This document shows positions 38,554 through 47,285 of a DNA stretch of 64,000 nucleotides, piece after piece. The translations under genes and the position numbers were made by a program. The notes under the pieces were generated by a model, which saw only the letters and a program-made list of their open reading frames with translations, ran no database searches and was not told where the DNA came from. Positions within the stretch are counted from its first letter, which is position 1. Every line of letters begins with the position of its first letter. Source of the DNA: Cellulophaga sp. Hel_I_12 (GTDB lineage: Bacteria > Bacteroidota > Bacteroidia > Flavobacteriales > Flavobacteriaceae). The DNA lies in contig NZ_JUHB01000001.1 in the NCBI RefSeq assembly GCF_000799565.1, forward strand, positions 3,289,501 to 3,353,500. The letters are read 5' to 3'.

Positions 38554-38582
38554 GAGTTCCCCCTTTGGGGGCTAGGGGGATT
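38554..38582 (+). repeat. REP-like repeat copy C, abutting the nupC stop
   Basis: GAGTTCCCCCTTTGGGGGCT followed by AGGGGGATT. It has the CCCCCTTTGGGGG hairpin plus an extra G-run. Its last bases touch the stop codon of nupC. Confidence 0.7.
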
Positions 38583-40041
38583 ATCCCAAGATCATCCCAG
38601 CAATAGTCGCCGAAAGTAAGGATGCTAAAGAGCCGCCTAGAACCGCTTTTAAACCAAATTCTGACAATGTTTTTCGTTGTCCGGGTGCTAGTGATCCTAT
38701 TCCCCCAATTTGAATACCAATGGAGGCAAAATTTGCAAAACCACAAAGCATATAGGTAGCCATGATAACCGATTTATTATAGGTAAAATGTGTGCCGTTA
38801 GCCACATCCTTAAGGTCTGCTAATTGAATGTATCCGATAAATTCACTTGCTGCTAATTTAATACCCAACAACTGCCCCATAAGCATCACATCTTCTTTTG
38901 CAACACCAATTAACCACATTAAAGGTGCGAAAATAGTGCCGAGTATAGACTCTAAGGATAGTTTTTGGTACGAACTGTTTGCGGCAATCCAATCGTTAAC
39001 AGAAGTTACATCGCCAATGGCACCAAAAACCCAATTTATCATAGCAATAAAGGCCACAAAAACAAGAAGCATAGCACCAACATTGACAGCAAGTTTTAGT
39101 CCTTCTGTGGTTCCGTTGGCTATAGCATCTAAAAAATTATTACCTATTTTTTCATTAGAGACTTCAACATCGGTATTGATAGATTCGGTTTGTGGGTATA
39201 ATATTTTTGAAATTACAATGGCTCCTGGGGCAGCCATGACCGATGCTGCTAATAAATGCTTGGCAAATTGCAACCTTAATAGTTCATCATCACCTCCTAA
39301 AAAACCAATATAGGCCGCTAATACAGCCCCGGCCACCGTGGCCATACCGCCAATCATGACCAAGAGTATTTCGGACTTGTTCATTTTCTCTAAATAGGCT
39401 TTAATCAGTAAAGGTGCTTCGGTTTGTCCGAGAAATATATTACCGGCAACACTCAAGCTTTCAGCCCCTGATATGCCTAAGCTTTTGGTTAAAAGCCATG
39501 CCAGCACTTTGACCACTTTTTGAATTATGCCTAAATAGAATAATACAGATGTTAAGGCTGAAAAGAAAATAATGGTGGGGAGTACCTGAAACGCAAAAAT
39601 AAATCCGAAGGTGTCCATGTCGACCACCAAACCTTCAAATAAAAATTTACTTCCAGCCGTCGTAAATTCAAGTATTTTTACAAATACTTTTCCAATTTTA
39701 TCAAAAACATATTGAATAAAAGGTACTCGGAGAACACCTATGGCTATAATTAATTGAAGTCCTAAACCAATACCTACCGTTTTCCAATTTATGGCTTTTC
39801 TGTTGGCGCTAAAAAGAAAGGAAACAAAAATGAGTACCACCATGCCCAGCATACCTCGCCACAAACTATTTAAAGAAAACCCATCGTTTGGTTTTATGAC
39901 GCTTAAAGTTTCTTGGTTGATATCAGTCAGCGTTATTATTTCGGCTGATTTTGTGATACTATCAATAGGGATTGCTTCTTGGGCAAAGGATGGAAATACA
40001 ATACAAAAGGCGATGATTAGAAACCAAAAGCTGTTTTTCAT
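38581..40041 (-). CDS. nupC: Concentrative nucleoside transporter (CNT/NupC family)
   Basis: 486 residues. An N-terminal cleavable-looking signal (FCIVFPSFAQ) and about 45 periplasmic residues precede the transporter body, a common Bacteroidota arrangement. The body has many membrane segments and the family motifs SLSVAGNIFLGQTEAPLLIK near 195 and LCGFANFASIGIQIGG near 440. It imports nucleosides, driven by Na+ or H+. Downstream on this strand is thyA, which it could support with pyrimidines; the gap is filled by REP-like repeats. Confidence 0.93.
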   Translation of the reverse strand: MKNSFWFLIIAFCIVFPSFAQEAIPIDSITKSAEIITLTDINQETLSVIKPNDGFSLNSLWRGMLGMVVLIFVSFLFSANRKAINWKTVGIGLGLQLIIAIGVLRVPFIQYVFDKIGKVFVKILEFTTAGSKFLFEGLVVDMDTFGFIFAFQVLPTIIFFSALTSVLFYLGIIQKVVKVLAWLLTKSLGISGAESLSVAGNIFLGQTEAPLLIKAYLEKMNKSEILLVMIGGMATVAGAVLAAYIGFLGGDDELLRLQFAKHLLAASVMAAPGAIVISKILYPQTESINTDVEVSNEKIGNNFLDAIANGTTEGLKLAVNVGAMLLVFVAFIAMINWVFGAIGDVTSVNDWIAANSSYQKLSLESILGTIFAPLMWLIGVAKEDVMLMGQLLGIKLAASEFIGYIQLADLKDVANGTHFTYNKSVIMATYMLCGFANFASIGIQIGGIGSLAPGQRKTLSEFGLKAVLGGSLASLLSATIAGMILG

Positions 40042-40112
40042 ACGTTAAATCATTTTTATTTATTAAAAAAATAGGAACTCACGTAATTGATACGCTCTTG
40101 TAGTATTGAATA

Positions 40113-40742
40113 TTATTCTCTTTTAGAAATTTCGTCTCGTAATTTAGCGGCTTTTTCATAATTTTCATTGGCAACTGCGCTATCGAGCTCCTTATACAGC
40201 TCTTCTGTAGAAAGTTCTGAATATCCGTCACTTGCAGAACCTGTGATCTCTACAGTTTCTCCTTCTTGAAGAATTTCGTTCACCATAATACTATCATCTG
40301 ATTTTTCATCCTCCTTGTCTTTAGAAGAAAACTTAAGGAAGATACCCGCTTTGTCTAAGATTGTTTTGTAGGTGAAAATAGGGGCATTAAAGCGCAGTGC
40401 CAAGGCGATAGCATCGCTTGTTCTGGCATCAATAATCTCTTCAATTTTATCTCTTTCACAAATAATACTCGAATAAAAAACACCGTCTACTAGTTTATGA
40501 ATGATGACTTGCTTTACCGTAATATCAAAACGATCTGCAAAATTTTTAAAAAGATCATGAGTTAATGGGCGAGGAGGTTTTATTTCTTTTTCTAAAGCAA
40601 TAGCAATAGATTGTGCTTCAAAAGCGCCAATAATAATAGGTAATTTTCGATCACCTTCAACTTCATTTAAAATAAGGGCATACGCACCATTCTGTGTTTG
40701 GCTGTATGATATTCCTTTTATTTTTAATCGGACTAAGCTCAT
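40113..40742 (-). CDS. Bifunctional nuclease family protein (DUF151) with C-terminal UVR motif
   Basis: 209 residues. DUF151 covers about residues 1-125 (LPIIIGAFEAQSIAIALE, ARTSDAIALALRFNAPI). After an acidic linker, a UvrB/UvrC-type helical hairpin is at the C-terminus: EELYKELDSAVANENYEKAA. DUF151 members have reported DNase/RNase activity; the UVR motif normally mediates protein-protein contact. It lies downstream of etfA beyond a terminator. Confidence 0.87.
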   Translation of the reverse strand: MSLVRLKIKGISYSQTQNGAYALILNEVEGDRKLPIIIGAFEAQSIAIALEKEIKPPRPLTHDLFKNFADRFDITVKQVIIHKLVDGVFYSSIICERDKIEEIIDARTSDAIALALRFNAPIFTYKTILDKAGIFLKFSSKDKEDEKSDDSIMVNEILQEGETVEITGSASDGYSELSTEELYKELDSAVANENYEKAAKLRDEISKRE

Positions 40743-40760
40743 AAGTATTTGTAAACTGTA

Positions 40761-40808
40761 AAAGGCTGTTTAAATAAAGGGCATGACCAATTATCTAAAC
40801 AGCCCTTT
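40761..40808 (-). terminator. Terminator of the etfBA transcript
   Basis: GGCTGTTTA and TAAACAGCC form a 9-bp perfect stem around a 23-base loop, followed by CTTTT on the minus strand, just after the etfA stop. Confidence 0.65.
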
Positions 40809-40831
40809 AAAGAGGCACAATTTATAAAAAA

Positions 40832-41800
40832 TTAAGCGTTTTGTGCTTTAAATTCTTTTAATTTTTCAATCAATGAAGGAACTACTTCAAATGCATCACC
40901 AACAATACCATAATCAGCGGCCTTAAAAAAGGGTGCTTCCGGGTCGTTATTGATGACTACTTTAACTTTTGAAGAACTTACGCCGGCTAAGTGTTGAATG
41001 GCTCCTGAAATTCCGATAGCAATATACAGGTTGCTGGCAACAGGTTTCCCTGTTTGGCCTACGTGTTCCCCATGAGGTCTCCAGCCCAAATCAGAAACTG
41101 GTTTTGAACATGCCGTTGCAGCGCCAAGAACTTCAGCAAGTTCCTCAATCATTCCCCAGTTTTCAGGACCTTTTAAACCACGTCCTCCTGATACCACAAC
41201 ATCTGCATCGGCAATGGTCGCTTTGCCTACGACTTTATCAATTTCAACAGATTTTGTAGAGAAATGACTAGCATTTAATGTGGGACTAAAGTCTTCGATA
41301 GTAGTGGCTACTTTGTTTTCAATACTACCAAAAGCATTGTTTGAAACACCAACAATTTTTACATCCGTGGTAATTTCAGATAAAGCAAAGCCTTTGTTGC
41401 TGAAAGTGGTTCTTTTTACTGTAAACGGATTTATACTTTCCGGAGCGGCAATCACATTAGGAATATAGCCTGCTTTTAAATGACCTGCTAAAAGAGGAGC
41501 TACATATTTGGTATCTGCGCTAGAACTTAAAATTAAAACTTTTGCCCCTTCTTTTGCTGCAGCTTCTTGAATAGCAGCTGCAAATGCTTTGGCGTTAAAC
41601 GTTTTTAATTCATCGTTTTTAATGTTTAAAACTTTAGAAATACCGTAGTTTCCTAAACTTTCATTCTCTGATGCATTAAAGGAAACGGCCGTTGCTGTCG
41701 TACCCATTTTCTGGGCTACTTCATGGGCATAGGAAGCTACTTCAAATGCATTTTTTTTAAATTTTCCGTTTTCTGATTCTGTATATACTAAAACTGACAT
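40832..41800 (-). CDS. etfA: Electron transfer flavoprotein alpha subunit
   Basis: FAD-binding subunit that passes electrons from acyl-CoA dehydrogenases to the respiratory chain. About 322 residues. The C-terminal FAD domain signature is clear: VVSGGRGLKGPENW near 200, SKPVSDLGWRPHGEHVGQTG near 240, and YIAIGISGAIQHLAG near 265. The ATG at 41800 (MSVLVYTESENG) is the natural start; the extra upstream residues come from an unlikely TTG. It is the second gene after etfB. Confidence 0.95.
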   Translation of the reverse strand: MSVLVYTESENGKFKKNAFEVASYAHEVAQKMGTTATAVSFNASENESLGNYGISKVLNIKNDELKTFNAKAFAAAIQEAAAKEGAKVLILSSSADTKYVAPLLAGHLKAGYIPNVIAAPESINPFTVKRTTFSNKGFALSEITTDVKIVGVSNNAFGSIENKVATTIEDFSPTLNASHFSTKSVEIDKVVGKATIADADVVVSGGRGLKGPENWGMIEELAEVLGAATACSKPVSDLGWRPHGEHVGQTGKPVASNLYIAIGISGAIQHLAGVSSSKVKVVINNDPEAPFFKAADYGIVGDAFEVVPSLIEKLKEFKAQNA

Positions 41801-41826
41801 ATTTTCAATTTTTTTAATTTTTGTAC

Positions 41827-41851
41827 AAAACACTTTCCGAGAAAGGTGTTT
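41827..41851 (-). promoter_or_regulatory. Hairpin between etfB and etfA
   Basis: AAAACACCTTTC and GAAAGTGTTTT (minus strand) form a stem with one mismatch, but no clear T-run follows. It may stabilise or separate the two parts of the etf transcript. Confidence 0.4.
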
Positions 41852-41928
41852 TAGATATTTGTTTCTATTTTTCTGTAAGACCTATTTTGACGACCAAATT
41901 CATTAATTCTTAAGAACCAGGGAAGCGT

Positions 41929-42669
41929 TTAAATAGCTTTTGCCTCGTTATGAAGTAAATCTATAAGTTCATCTACAGAAGTGACTAGTTTTACACTTCC
42001 TTTGGCAGCAGGTTTTTCAAATTTAGTGTCTTTTGTAGCATGTATAGCCGCTATAGGTTCTATAACACTTAGCTTTTTTTGACGCGCCATCATAATGCCA
42101 CGCATGTTTGGAATCCTTAAATCACTTTCTTCAACCAATCCTTTTTGGCCACCAATAATTAAAGGTAAGGTGGTTGCAATTTTTTCTTTTCCACCATCAA
42201 TTTCTCGCACGGCTGTAGCTTCTGTACCTTCTACCTCTAATTTAATGCAAGTGTTCACGAAATTCATGTCTAAAATACTAGCTATAATCCCAGGTACCAT
42301 CCCGCCATTATAATCGATAGATTCTCTACCGGCAATCACCAAATCATAGGCACCATCTTTAATGATGGCTGCTAATTGTTCTGCAACAAAAAAACCATCG
42401 GTCGGATCTGCATTTACTCGGATAGCTTCATCAGCACCTATCGCTAACGCTTTCCGCATGGTGGGCTCAACGTTGGCACCACCAACCGTGGCGATATGTA
42501 CTACGGCATTTTGCTTTTCTTTAAACCACATGGCTCTAGTAAGTCCAAATTCATCATTAGGATTTATAATAAATTGAACCCCGTTAGTGTCAAATTTAGT
42601 ATCACCTTCCGTGAAATTTATTTTTGACGTCGTATCGGGTACATTGCTTATGCATACTAATATTTTCAT
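41929..42669 (-). CDS. etfB: Electron transfer flavoprotein beta subunit
   Basis: About 246 residues, AMP-binding partner of EtfA. MKILVCISNVPDTTSKINF at the N-terminus and the beta-subunit signature VREIDGGKEKIATTLPLII near 160 are present. The ATG at 42669 is the natural start. A 28-bp palindrome lies 53-80 bases upstream of it. Together with etfA it accepts electrons from beta-oxidation. Confidence 0.95.
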   Translation of the reverse strand: MKILVCISNVPDTTSKINFTEGDTKFDTNGVQFIINPNDEFGLTRAMWFKEKQNAVVHIATVGGANVEPTMRKALAIGADEAIRVNADPTDGFFVAEQLAAIIKDGAYDLVIAGRESIDYNGGMVPGIIASILDMNFVNTCIKLEVEGTEATAVREIDGGKEKIATTLPLIIGGQKGLVEESDLRIPNMRGIMMARQKKLSVIEPIAAIHATKDTKFEKPAAKGSVKLVTSVDELIDLLHNEAKAI

Positions 42670-42721
42670 TCTTAAAGCTTTTAAATTTTTTAAAACAGGG
42701 CTAAGATAACCAATATTTTTC

Positions 42722-42749
42722 AAATTTACTATGCATGCATAGTAAATTT
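42722..42749. promoter_or_regulatory. 28-bp perfect palindrome, operator candidate for etfBA
   Basis: The outer arms read AAATTTAC and GTAAATTT, the centre TATGCATGCATA; all 28 bases are perfectly symmetrical. It lies between the divergent etfB and pdhB-like genes, closer to etfB. The central 12 bases recur upstream of the SGNH lipoprotein gene. There is no T-run, so it is not a terminator. It probably binds a dimeric repressor of lipid or acyl-CoA metabolism (inference). Confidence 0.6.
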
Positions 42750-42926
42750 TATAACTTTTTTTGAGTCTTTCAGGCTTTAATATGACGGATTATTTCCTAT
42801 TTTTGTTCACCTTTTAAAATAATGATTTTAAGCGAGCGCGTTTTACTACTTTAAATAGTATGGAAGCGTCATTGTTTTACTTGTTTAGGGTACTTGTGAT
42901 CATTAAAAAAGAATTAAAAAAAGCAC

Positions 42927-43904
42927 ATGAAAACAATACAATTTAGAGAAGCTATTTGTGAGGCGATGTCCGAGGAAATGAGAAGAGATGAATCTATTTA
43001 CTTAATGGGCGAAGAAGTGGCGGAATACAATGGAGCCTACAAAGCCTCGAAAGGAATGTTAGATGAATTTGGTGCCGATAGAGTGATCGATACGCCTATC
43101 TCTGAATTGGGGTTTGCTGGAATCGGTGTTGGTTCTGCCATGAATGGCAATCGTCCAATCATAGAGTTTATGACCTTCAACTTTGCTTTAGTAGGCATTG
43201 ATCAAATTATAAATAATGCTGCTAAGATTCGTCAAATGTCTGGTGGTCAATTTAATTGTCCTATTGTGTTTAGAGGGCCTACAGGCTCTGCGGGTCAATT
43301 AGGGGCAACGCATTCACAGGCTTTTGAAAGCTGGTTTGCTAATTGCCCAGGTCTAAAAGTAATAGTGCCATCGAATCCTGCAGACGCAAAAGGATTGTTG
43401 AAGGCAGCGATTAGAGATAATGATCCTGTTATTTTCATGGAGTCTGAACAGATGTATGGAGATAAAGGCGAAGTCCCTGAAGGCGATTATATTATTCCGA
43501 TTGGAGTGGCAGATGTTAAAAGAGAAGGAACAGACGTCACGATTATATCCTTTGGAAAAATCATAAAAGAGGCATACAAAGCTGCTGATGAATTGGCTAA
43601 AGAAGGTATCAGCTGCGAAATTATAGATTTAAGAACCGTAAAACCCTTAGATTACGAAGCGATTCTAAAGTCGGTTAAAAAAACAAACAGAATGGTTATT
43701 TTAGAGGAAGCTTGGCCTTATGGCAATGTGGCTTCCGAAATTATATACCATGTACAATCTAATGCTTTTGATTATTTAGATGCACCTATTGAGAAAATAA
43801 ACACAGCAGATACACCAGCGCCGTATTCTCCTGTTTTGTTGGCAGAATGGTTGCCAAATTACGAGGATGTTATTAAATCAGTTAAAAAAGTAATGTATAA
43901 ATAA
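42927..43904 (+). CDS. pdhB: Pyruvate dehydrogenase E1 component, beta subunit
   Basis: 325 residues of the thiamine-diphosphate E1-beta family. MGEEVAEYNGAYKASKGMLD, the EFMTFNFALVGIDQIINNAAK segment and the C-terminal VILEEAWPYGNVASEI fit pyruvate rather than branched-chain or acetoin E1. The alpha subunit and E2/E3 are not adjacent, which is usual in flavobacteria. A TATTTTTG at 42798-42805 could be its -7 box with a leader of about 115 bases. A terminator follows. Confidence 0.9.
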   Translation: MKTIQFREAICEAMSEEMRRDESIYLMGEEVAEYNGAYKASKGMLDEFGADRVIDTPISELGFAGIGVGSAMNGNRPIIEFMTFNFALVGIDQIINNAAKIRQMSGGQFNCPIVFRGPTGSAGQLGATHSQAFESWFANCPGLKVIVPSNPADAKGLLKAAIRDNDPVIFMESEQMYGDKGEVPEGDYIIPIGVADVKREGTDVTIISFGKIIKEAYKAADELAKEGISCEIIDLRTVKPLDYEAILKSVKKTNRMVILEEAWPYGNVASEIIYHVQSNAFDYLDAPIEKINTADTPAPYSPVLLAEWLPNYEDVIKSVKKVMYK

Positions 43905-43928
43905 GTGTTATACGCTGTAAGTATAGAC

Positions 43929-43964
43929 AAGCTTTACTGACAAATGCGTTGGTAGAGCTTTTTT
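43929..43964 (+). terminator. Terminator of pdhB
   Basis: AAGCTTTACT pairs with GGTAGAGCTT (two G-T pairs) around a 12-base loop, followed by TTTT. Confidence 0.65.
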
Positions 43965-44005
43965 AGTTTTTACCCCTGTTTGATACTTTATACTCCTAAG
44001 TTTCC

Positions 44006-46501
44006 ATGAAGAATTTTTTACAATTATTGGTTTTATTAACCTCAACTTTGGTGTTTTCGCAAACCAAAATAAGTGGTATTGTGGTAGACGAAAAAGATGT
44101 GCCGGTGGCTTTTGCAAATATTATATTTAAAGGCTCTACAGAGGGGACGATAACCAATGAAGATGGTATTTTTTATTTAGAGTCTGACGCTAATTATACC
44201 ACCATAACGGCTTCTTTTATTGGCTATGAAACTAGAGAAATAAGCTTAGAGAAAAAGGTGAATTACCAAATGAAAATTATTCTTTTGGAAGGTGGTGAAC
44301 AGTTAAAAGAAGTAATTGTTTACTCAGGGAAACAATCCAAAAAAAATAATCCAGCTATTGATATTCTCAGAAAAATTTGGGAAAAAAGACGAAAAAATGG
44401 TGTAAAACAATACAATCAGTACAGCTTTAATAAGTACGAAAAAGTGGAGTTCGACTTAAATACCATAGATAGTGCGCTGATAAAGAATAGAATATTTAAA
44501 GGTTTAGAGTTTATTTTTCAAGATTTAGATACCTCTAGAATTACAGGAAAAACCTACCTCCCTATTTTTATAAATGAAACTTTTTCAAAGATATACGGAG
44601 ATAATACTCTAAGCCAAGAAGAAGAAGATATTTTAGGGACAAAAAATTCGGGTTTTAGCAATAATCAAGCGCTAACCGCCTTTGTTGAAGATTTATATGC
44701 GGATTATGATATTTACAACAATTACCTAAAGTTTTTTGATAAAAGTTTTACGAGTCCCCTTTCAAAAACAGGTATTGATGTTTATAATTATGTGTTAACA
44801 GACAGTGCTTTTATTGATAAAAAATGGTGCTATAATATTATTTATTATCCTAGAAGAAAAAACGAATTGACTTTTAAAGGTAATTTTTGGGTGAATGATT
44901 CTACGTATGCCATTAAAAAAATAAACCTGGAGGTGACCAAAAGTGCCAATATCAATTGGGTAAAAGAGATTTATATTGAGCAAGATTTTGAGGTTCTGAA
45001 TGACTCCGTGTTTTTATTGAAGCGCGATTATATGTTGAGTGATTTTAGCTTAAGCAAAAAAGAAGAATCGAAAGGTATTTATGGTAAAAGAACAACAGTC
45101 TATGATAATTATGCTTTTAATGAAGTAAAAAATGAGGGTTTTTATAAAAATTTAAAAAATAAATTTAGCACTTCGATTGTGGAGCGCGATAATTCTTTCT
45201 GGGAAGAAAACCGACTCGAAGCTTTAAATAAAGATGAAAAGGGTATTTATAAACTTTTAGATACCCTAAAAACGGTGCCAAAATTTAAAAGTTACTATAA
45301 TATCGTAAGTATTTTAGGTTCGGGCTATGTTGAAATAGATAAATGGAATTTAGATATAGGTGATGTTTACAGTACATTTGGTTTTAATGATGCAGAAGGC
45401 ATTCGCGTTCGTGCTGGAGCAAGAACCTATTTTGGGCAGAATGATCCTTGGCGTATTGAAGCCTATACGGCTTATGGCTTTGGCGATCAAAAATTTAAAC
45501 ATGGTATTTCTGCTAAATGGTTGCTAGATAAAAAAACGAGACTAATAATTTCAGGAGGTAATAGGCGCGATATTGAACAATTGGGATTAAGCCTTACGGC
45601 TACCAACGATGTTTTAGGCAGAAGCGCTGCTTCATCTTCCTTATTTTCGGTAGGTGCCAATGACCGCCTAACGAATATTGATTTATCTACCTTTGCCGTT
45701 GAGGCAGAACCCTTAACGAATTTTATGGTCAAGATAGGTGGCTCTTTACGGACCTTAAGCTCTGCACTGCCTGACGCTTTTAGTCTTGATTATGTCGATG
45801 CGACTAGTCCTACAGGTATAAATTCAGAAATAAAACAGTTTGATATCAACACCACTTTGATTTATACCCCAGGAAGGAGAACCATAGGCTATGGGGTAGA
45901 GCGTCGGAATATCAACGATACCTATAGCACGCTATTTTTGAATTATACTAAAGGTATTGAAGGGTTCTTAGAAAGTGATTTCGATTATGAAAAAATACAA
46001 TTTTCCTACACACAACCATGGCAAATAGGAGGTTTTGGAAGGCTCAATAGTACTATAGAGCTTGGGAAAACCTTTGGAGAAGTACCGCTGGGTTTGCTAA
46101 ATGTTGTGCCCGGAAACCAAACCTTATTTTCTATTTACGGCACTTTTCCTAACTTGAATTTTTATGAATTTGTAACAGACACCTATGCATCGGTACATTT
46201 GGAACATAATTTTAATGGGCGTTTTTTTTCTAAAATTCCTGTCATAAAAAAATGGAATCTAAGGGAAATAGTGGGTTTAAGAGGAGCTTGGGGTTCATTA
46301 TCCGATGAGAATATCCTATTAAATAGTCCAACAAATATTCCGCTAATAGCACCAAACGATAAAGTATATTGGGAATATTCTTTGGGTGTCGGTAATATTT
46401 TTAAAATTTTTAGAATCGATTTTAATTTTCGAGGAAATTATTTAGATAATCCAGAAGCAAGACCATTTAGTGTTACTGGGTCGTTCGGATTTAGCTTTTA
46501 A
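44006..46501 (+). CDS. DUF5686 outer membrane protein with carboxypeptidase-like N-terminal domain
   Basis: 831 residues with a signal peptide ending near LVFSQ. The first about 90 residues are a carboxypeptidase-D regulatory-like fold (SGIVVDEKDVPVAFANIIFK, TITNEDGIFYLES). They are followed by DUF5686 with the typical NPAIDILRKIWEKRRKNG near 118-135, and a C-terminal part rich in beta strands ending in a phenylalanine (VTGSFGFSF), as in outer membrane barrels. It has no plug typical of SusC, so it is not a TonB receptor. Function unknown; widespread in Bacteroidota. Confidence 0.85.
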   Translation: MKNFLQLLVLLTSTLVFSQTKISGIVVDEKDVPVAFANIIFKGSTEGTITNEDGIFYLESDANYTTITASFIGYETREISLEKKVNYQMKIILLEGGEQLKEVIVYSGKQSKKNNPAIDILRKIWEKRRKNGVKQYNQYSFNKYEKVEFDLNTIDSALIKNRIFKGLEFIFQDLDTSRITGKTYLPIFINETFSKIYGDNTLSQEEEDILGTKNSGFSNNQALTAFVEDLYADYDIYNNYLKFFDKSFTSPLSKTGIDVYNYVLTDSAFIDKKWCYNIIYYPRRKNELTFKGNFWVNDSTYAIKKINLEVTKSANINWVKEIYIEQDFEVLNDSVFLLKRDYMLSDFSLSKKEESKGIYGKRTTVYDNYAFNEVKNEGFYKNLKNKFSTSIVERDNSFWEENRLEALNKDEKGIYKLLDTLKTVPKFKSYYNIVSILGSGYVEIDKWNLDIGDVYSTFGFNDAEGIRVRAGARTYFGQNDPWRIEAYTAYGFGDQKFKHGISAKWLLDKKTRLIISGGNRRDIEQLGLSLTATNDVLGRSAASSSLFSVGANDRLTNIDLSTFAVEAEPLTNFMVKIGGSLRTLSSALPDAFSLDYVDATSPTGINSEIKQFDINTTLIYTPGRRTIGYGVERRNINDTYSTLFLNYTKGIEGFLESDFDYEKIQFSYTQPWQIGGFGRLNSTIELGKTFGEVPLGLLNVVPGNQTLFSIYGTFPNLNFYEFVTDTYASVHLEHNFNGRFFSKIPVIKKWNLREIVGLRGAWGSLSDENILLNSPTNIPLIAPNDKVYWEYSLGVGNIFKIFRIDFNFRGNYLDNPEARPFSVTGSFGFSF

Positions 46502-46595
46502 GCTTCTTAAATCAGTTGTTTAACGATACCGATTTCGTAAATATTTTTTTAAAAAAATGGATGGAAATCGTATATCTTTCTTGAGTTTACTAGAC

Positions 46596-46622
46596 TTGAA
46601 CAAATTTAATCAAGTATCTTTG
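46596..46622 (+). promoter_or_regulatory. Promoter of the soluble pyrophosphatase gene
   Basis: TTG at 46596-46598, a 16-base spacer, and TATCTTTG at 46615-46622. The predicted transcript starts about 15 bases before the ATG. Confidence 0.65.
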
Positions 46623-46644
46623 GAGCAAAATTACAGTGAAAATT

Positions 46645-47172
46645 ATGAGTAGTACTACAGAAATAACATTTGATGTTTTAATAGAAATTCCAAAAGGGAG
46701 TAGAAATAAATACGAATACGATTTTACTTTACATAAAATTAGATTTGACAGAATGCTTTTTTCGTCCATGATGTACCCTGGTGATTACGGTTTTATACCT
46801 GAAACTTTAGCACTTGATAAAGATCCATTAGATGTTTTAGTGATGGGGTCGGAGCCAACGTATCCTATGGTGGTTATGGAGGTTAGGCCTATTGGTGTTT
46901 TTCATATGACCGATGAAAAAGGACCTGATGAAAAAATTATTTGTGTGCCTGTTTCAGACCCTATTTGGAGCAATAACCATGATATAAGTGACTTAAACCC
47001 GCACCGATTAAAAGAAATTGAACACTTTTTTCAGGTGTATAAAGATTTAGAAAAAAAGAAAGTTGATGTTGGTGGTTGGGGTGATGCTCAAGAGGCAATT
47101 GATATTTACCATCAATGCGTAAAGCGCTATGATGAAAGCGAACACAAGAAAAAGCGAACGTTTACCATTTAA
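46645..47172 (+). CDS. ppa: Soluble inorganic pyrophosphatase (family I)
   Basis: Hydrolyses PPi in the cytoplasm. About 175 residues. IEIPKGSRNKYEYD at the N-terminus, the metal-binding signature PGDYGFIPETLALDKDPLDV near 50-70, and the C-terminal KDLEKKKVDVGGWGDAQEA are present. I choose the ATG at 46645; an in-frame GTG at 46636 is possible. It lies directly upstream of the membrane pyrophosphatase, but a terminator separates them. Confidence 0.94.
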   Translation: MSSTTEITFDVLIEIPKGSRNKYEYDFTLHKIRFDRMLFSSMMYPGDYGFIPETLALDKDPLDVLVMGSEPTYPMVVMEVRPIGVFHMTDEKGPDEKIICVPVSDPIWSNNHDISDLNPHRLKEIEHFFQVYKDLEKKKVDVGGWGDAQEAIDIYHQCVKRYDESEHKKKRTFTI

Positions 47173-47192
47173 GGCTACAAGAAACAAACTAC

Positions 47193-47228
47193 AAAAAGCC
47201 ACTTTTATCTTTAAAGGTGGCTTTTTTT
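47193..47228 (+). terminator. Terminator of ppa
   Basis: AAAAGCCAC and GTGGCTTTTTTT arms around a TTT/AAA-extended loop, followed by seven T. Confidence 0.8.
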
Positions 47229-47285
47229 ATTTGCATCGATTTCATACATTTACCGCCAACTAATTAACAAATATTTAAAATAATT

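Noticed and set aside
42927..43904. PdhB as a branched-chain or acetoin E1-beta
   Set aside because: Motifs fit pyruvate E1-beta best and no acetoin or branched-chain genes are adjacent.
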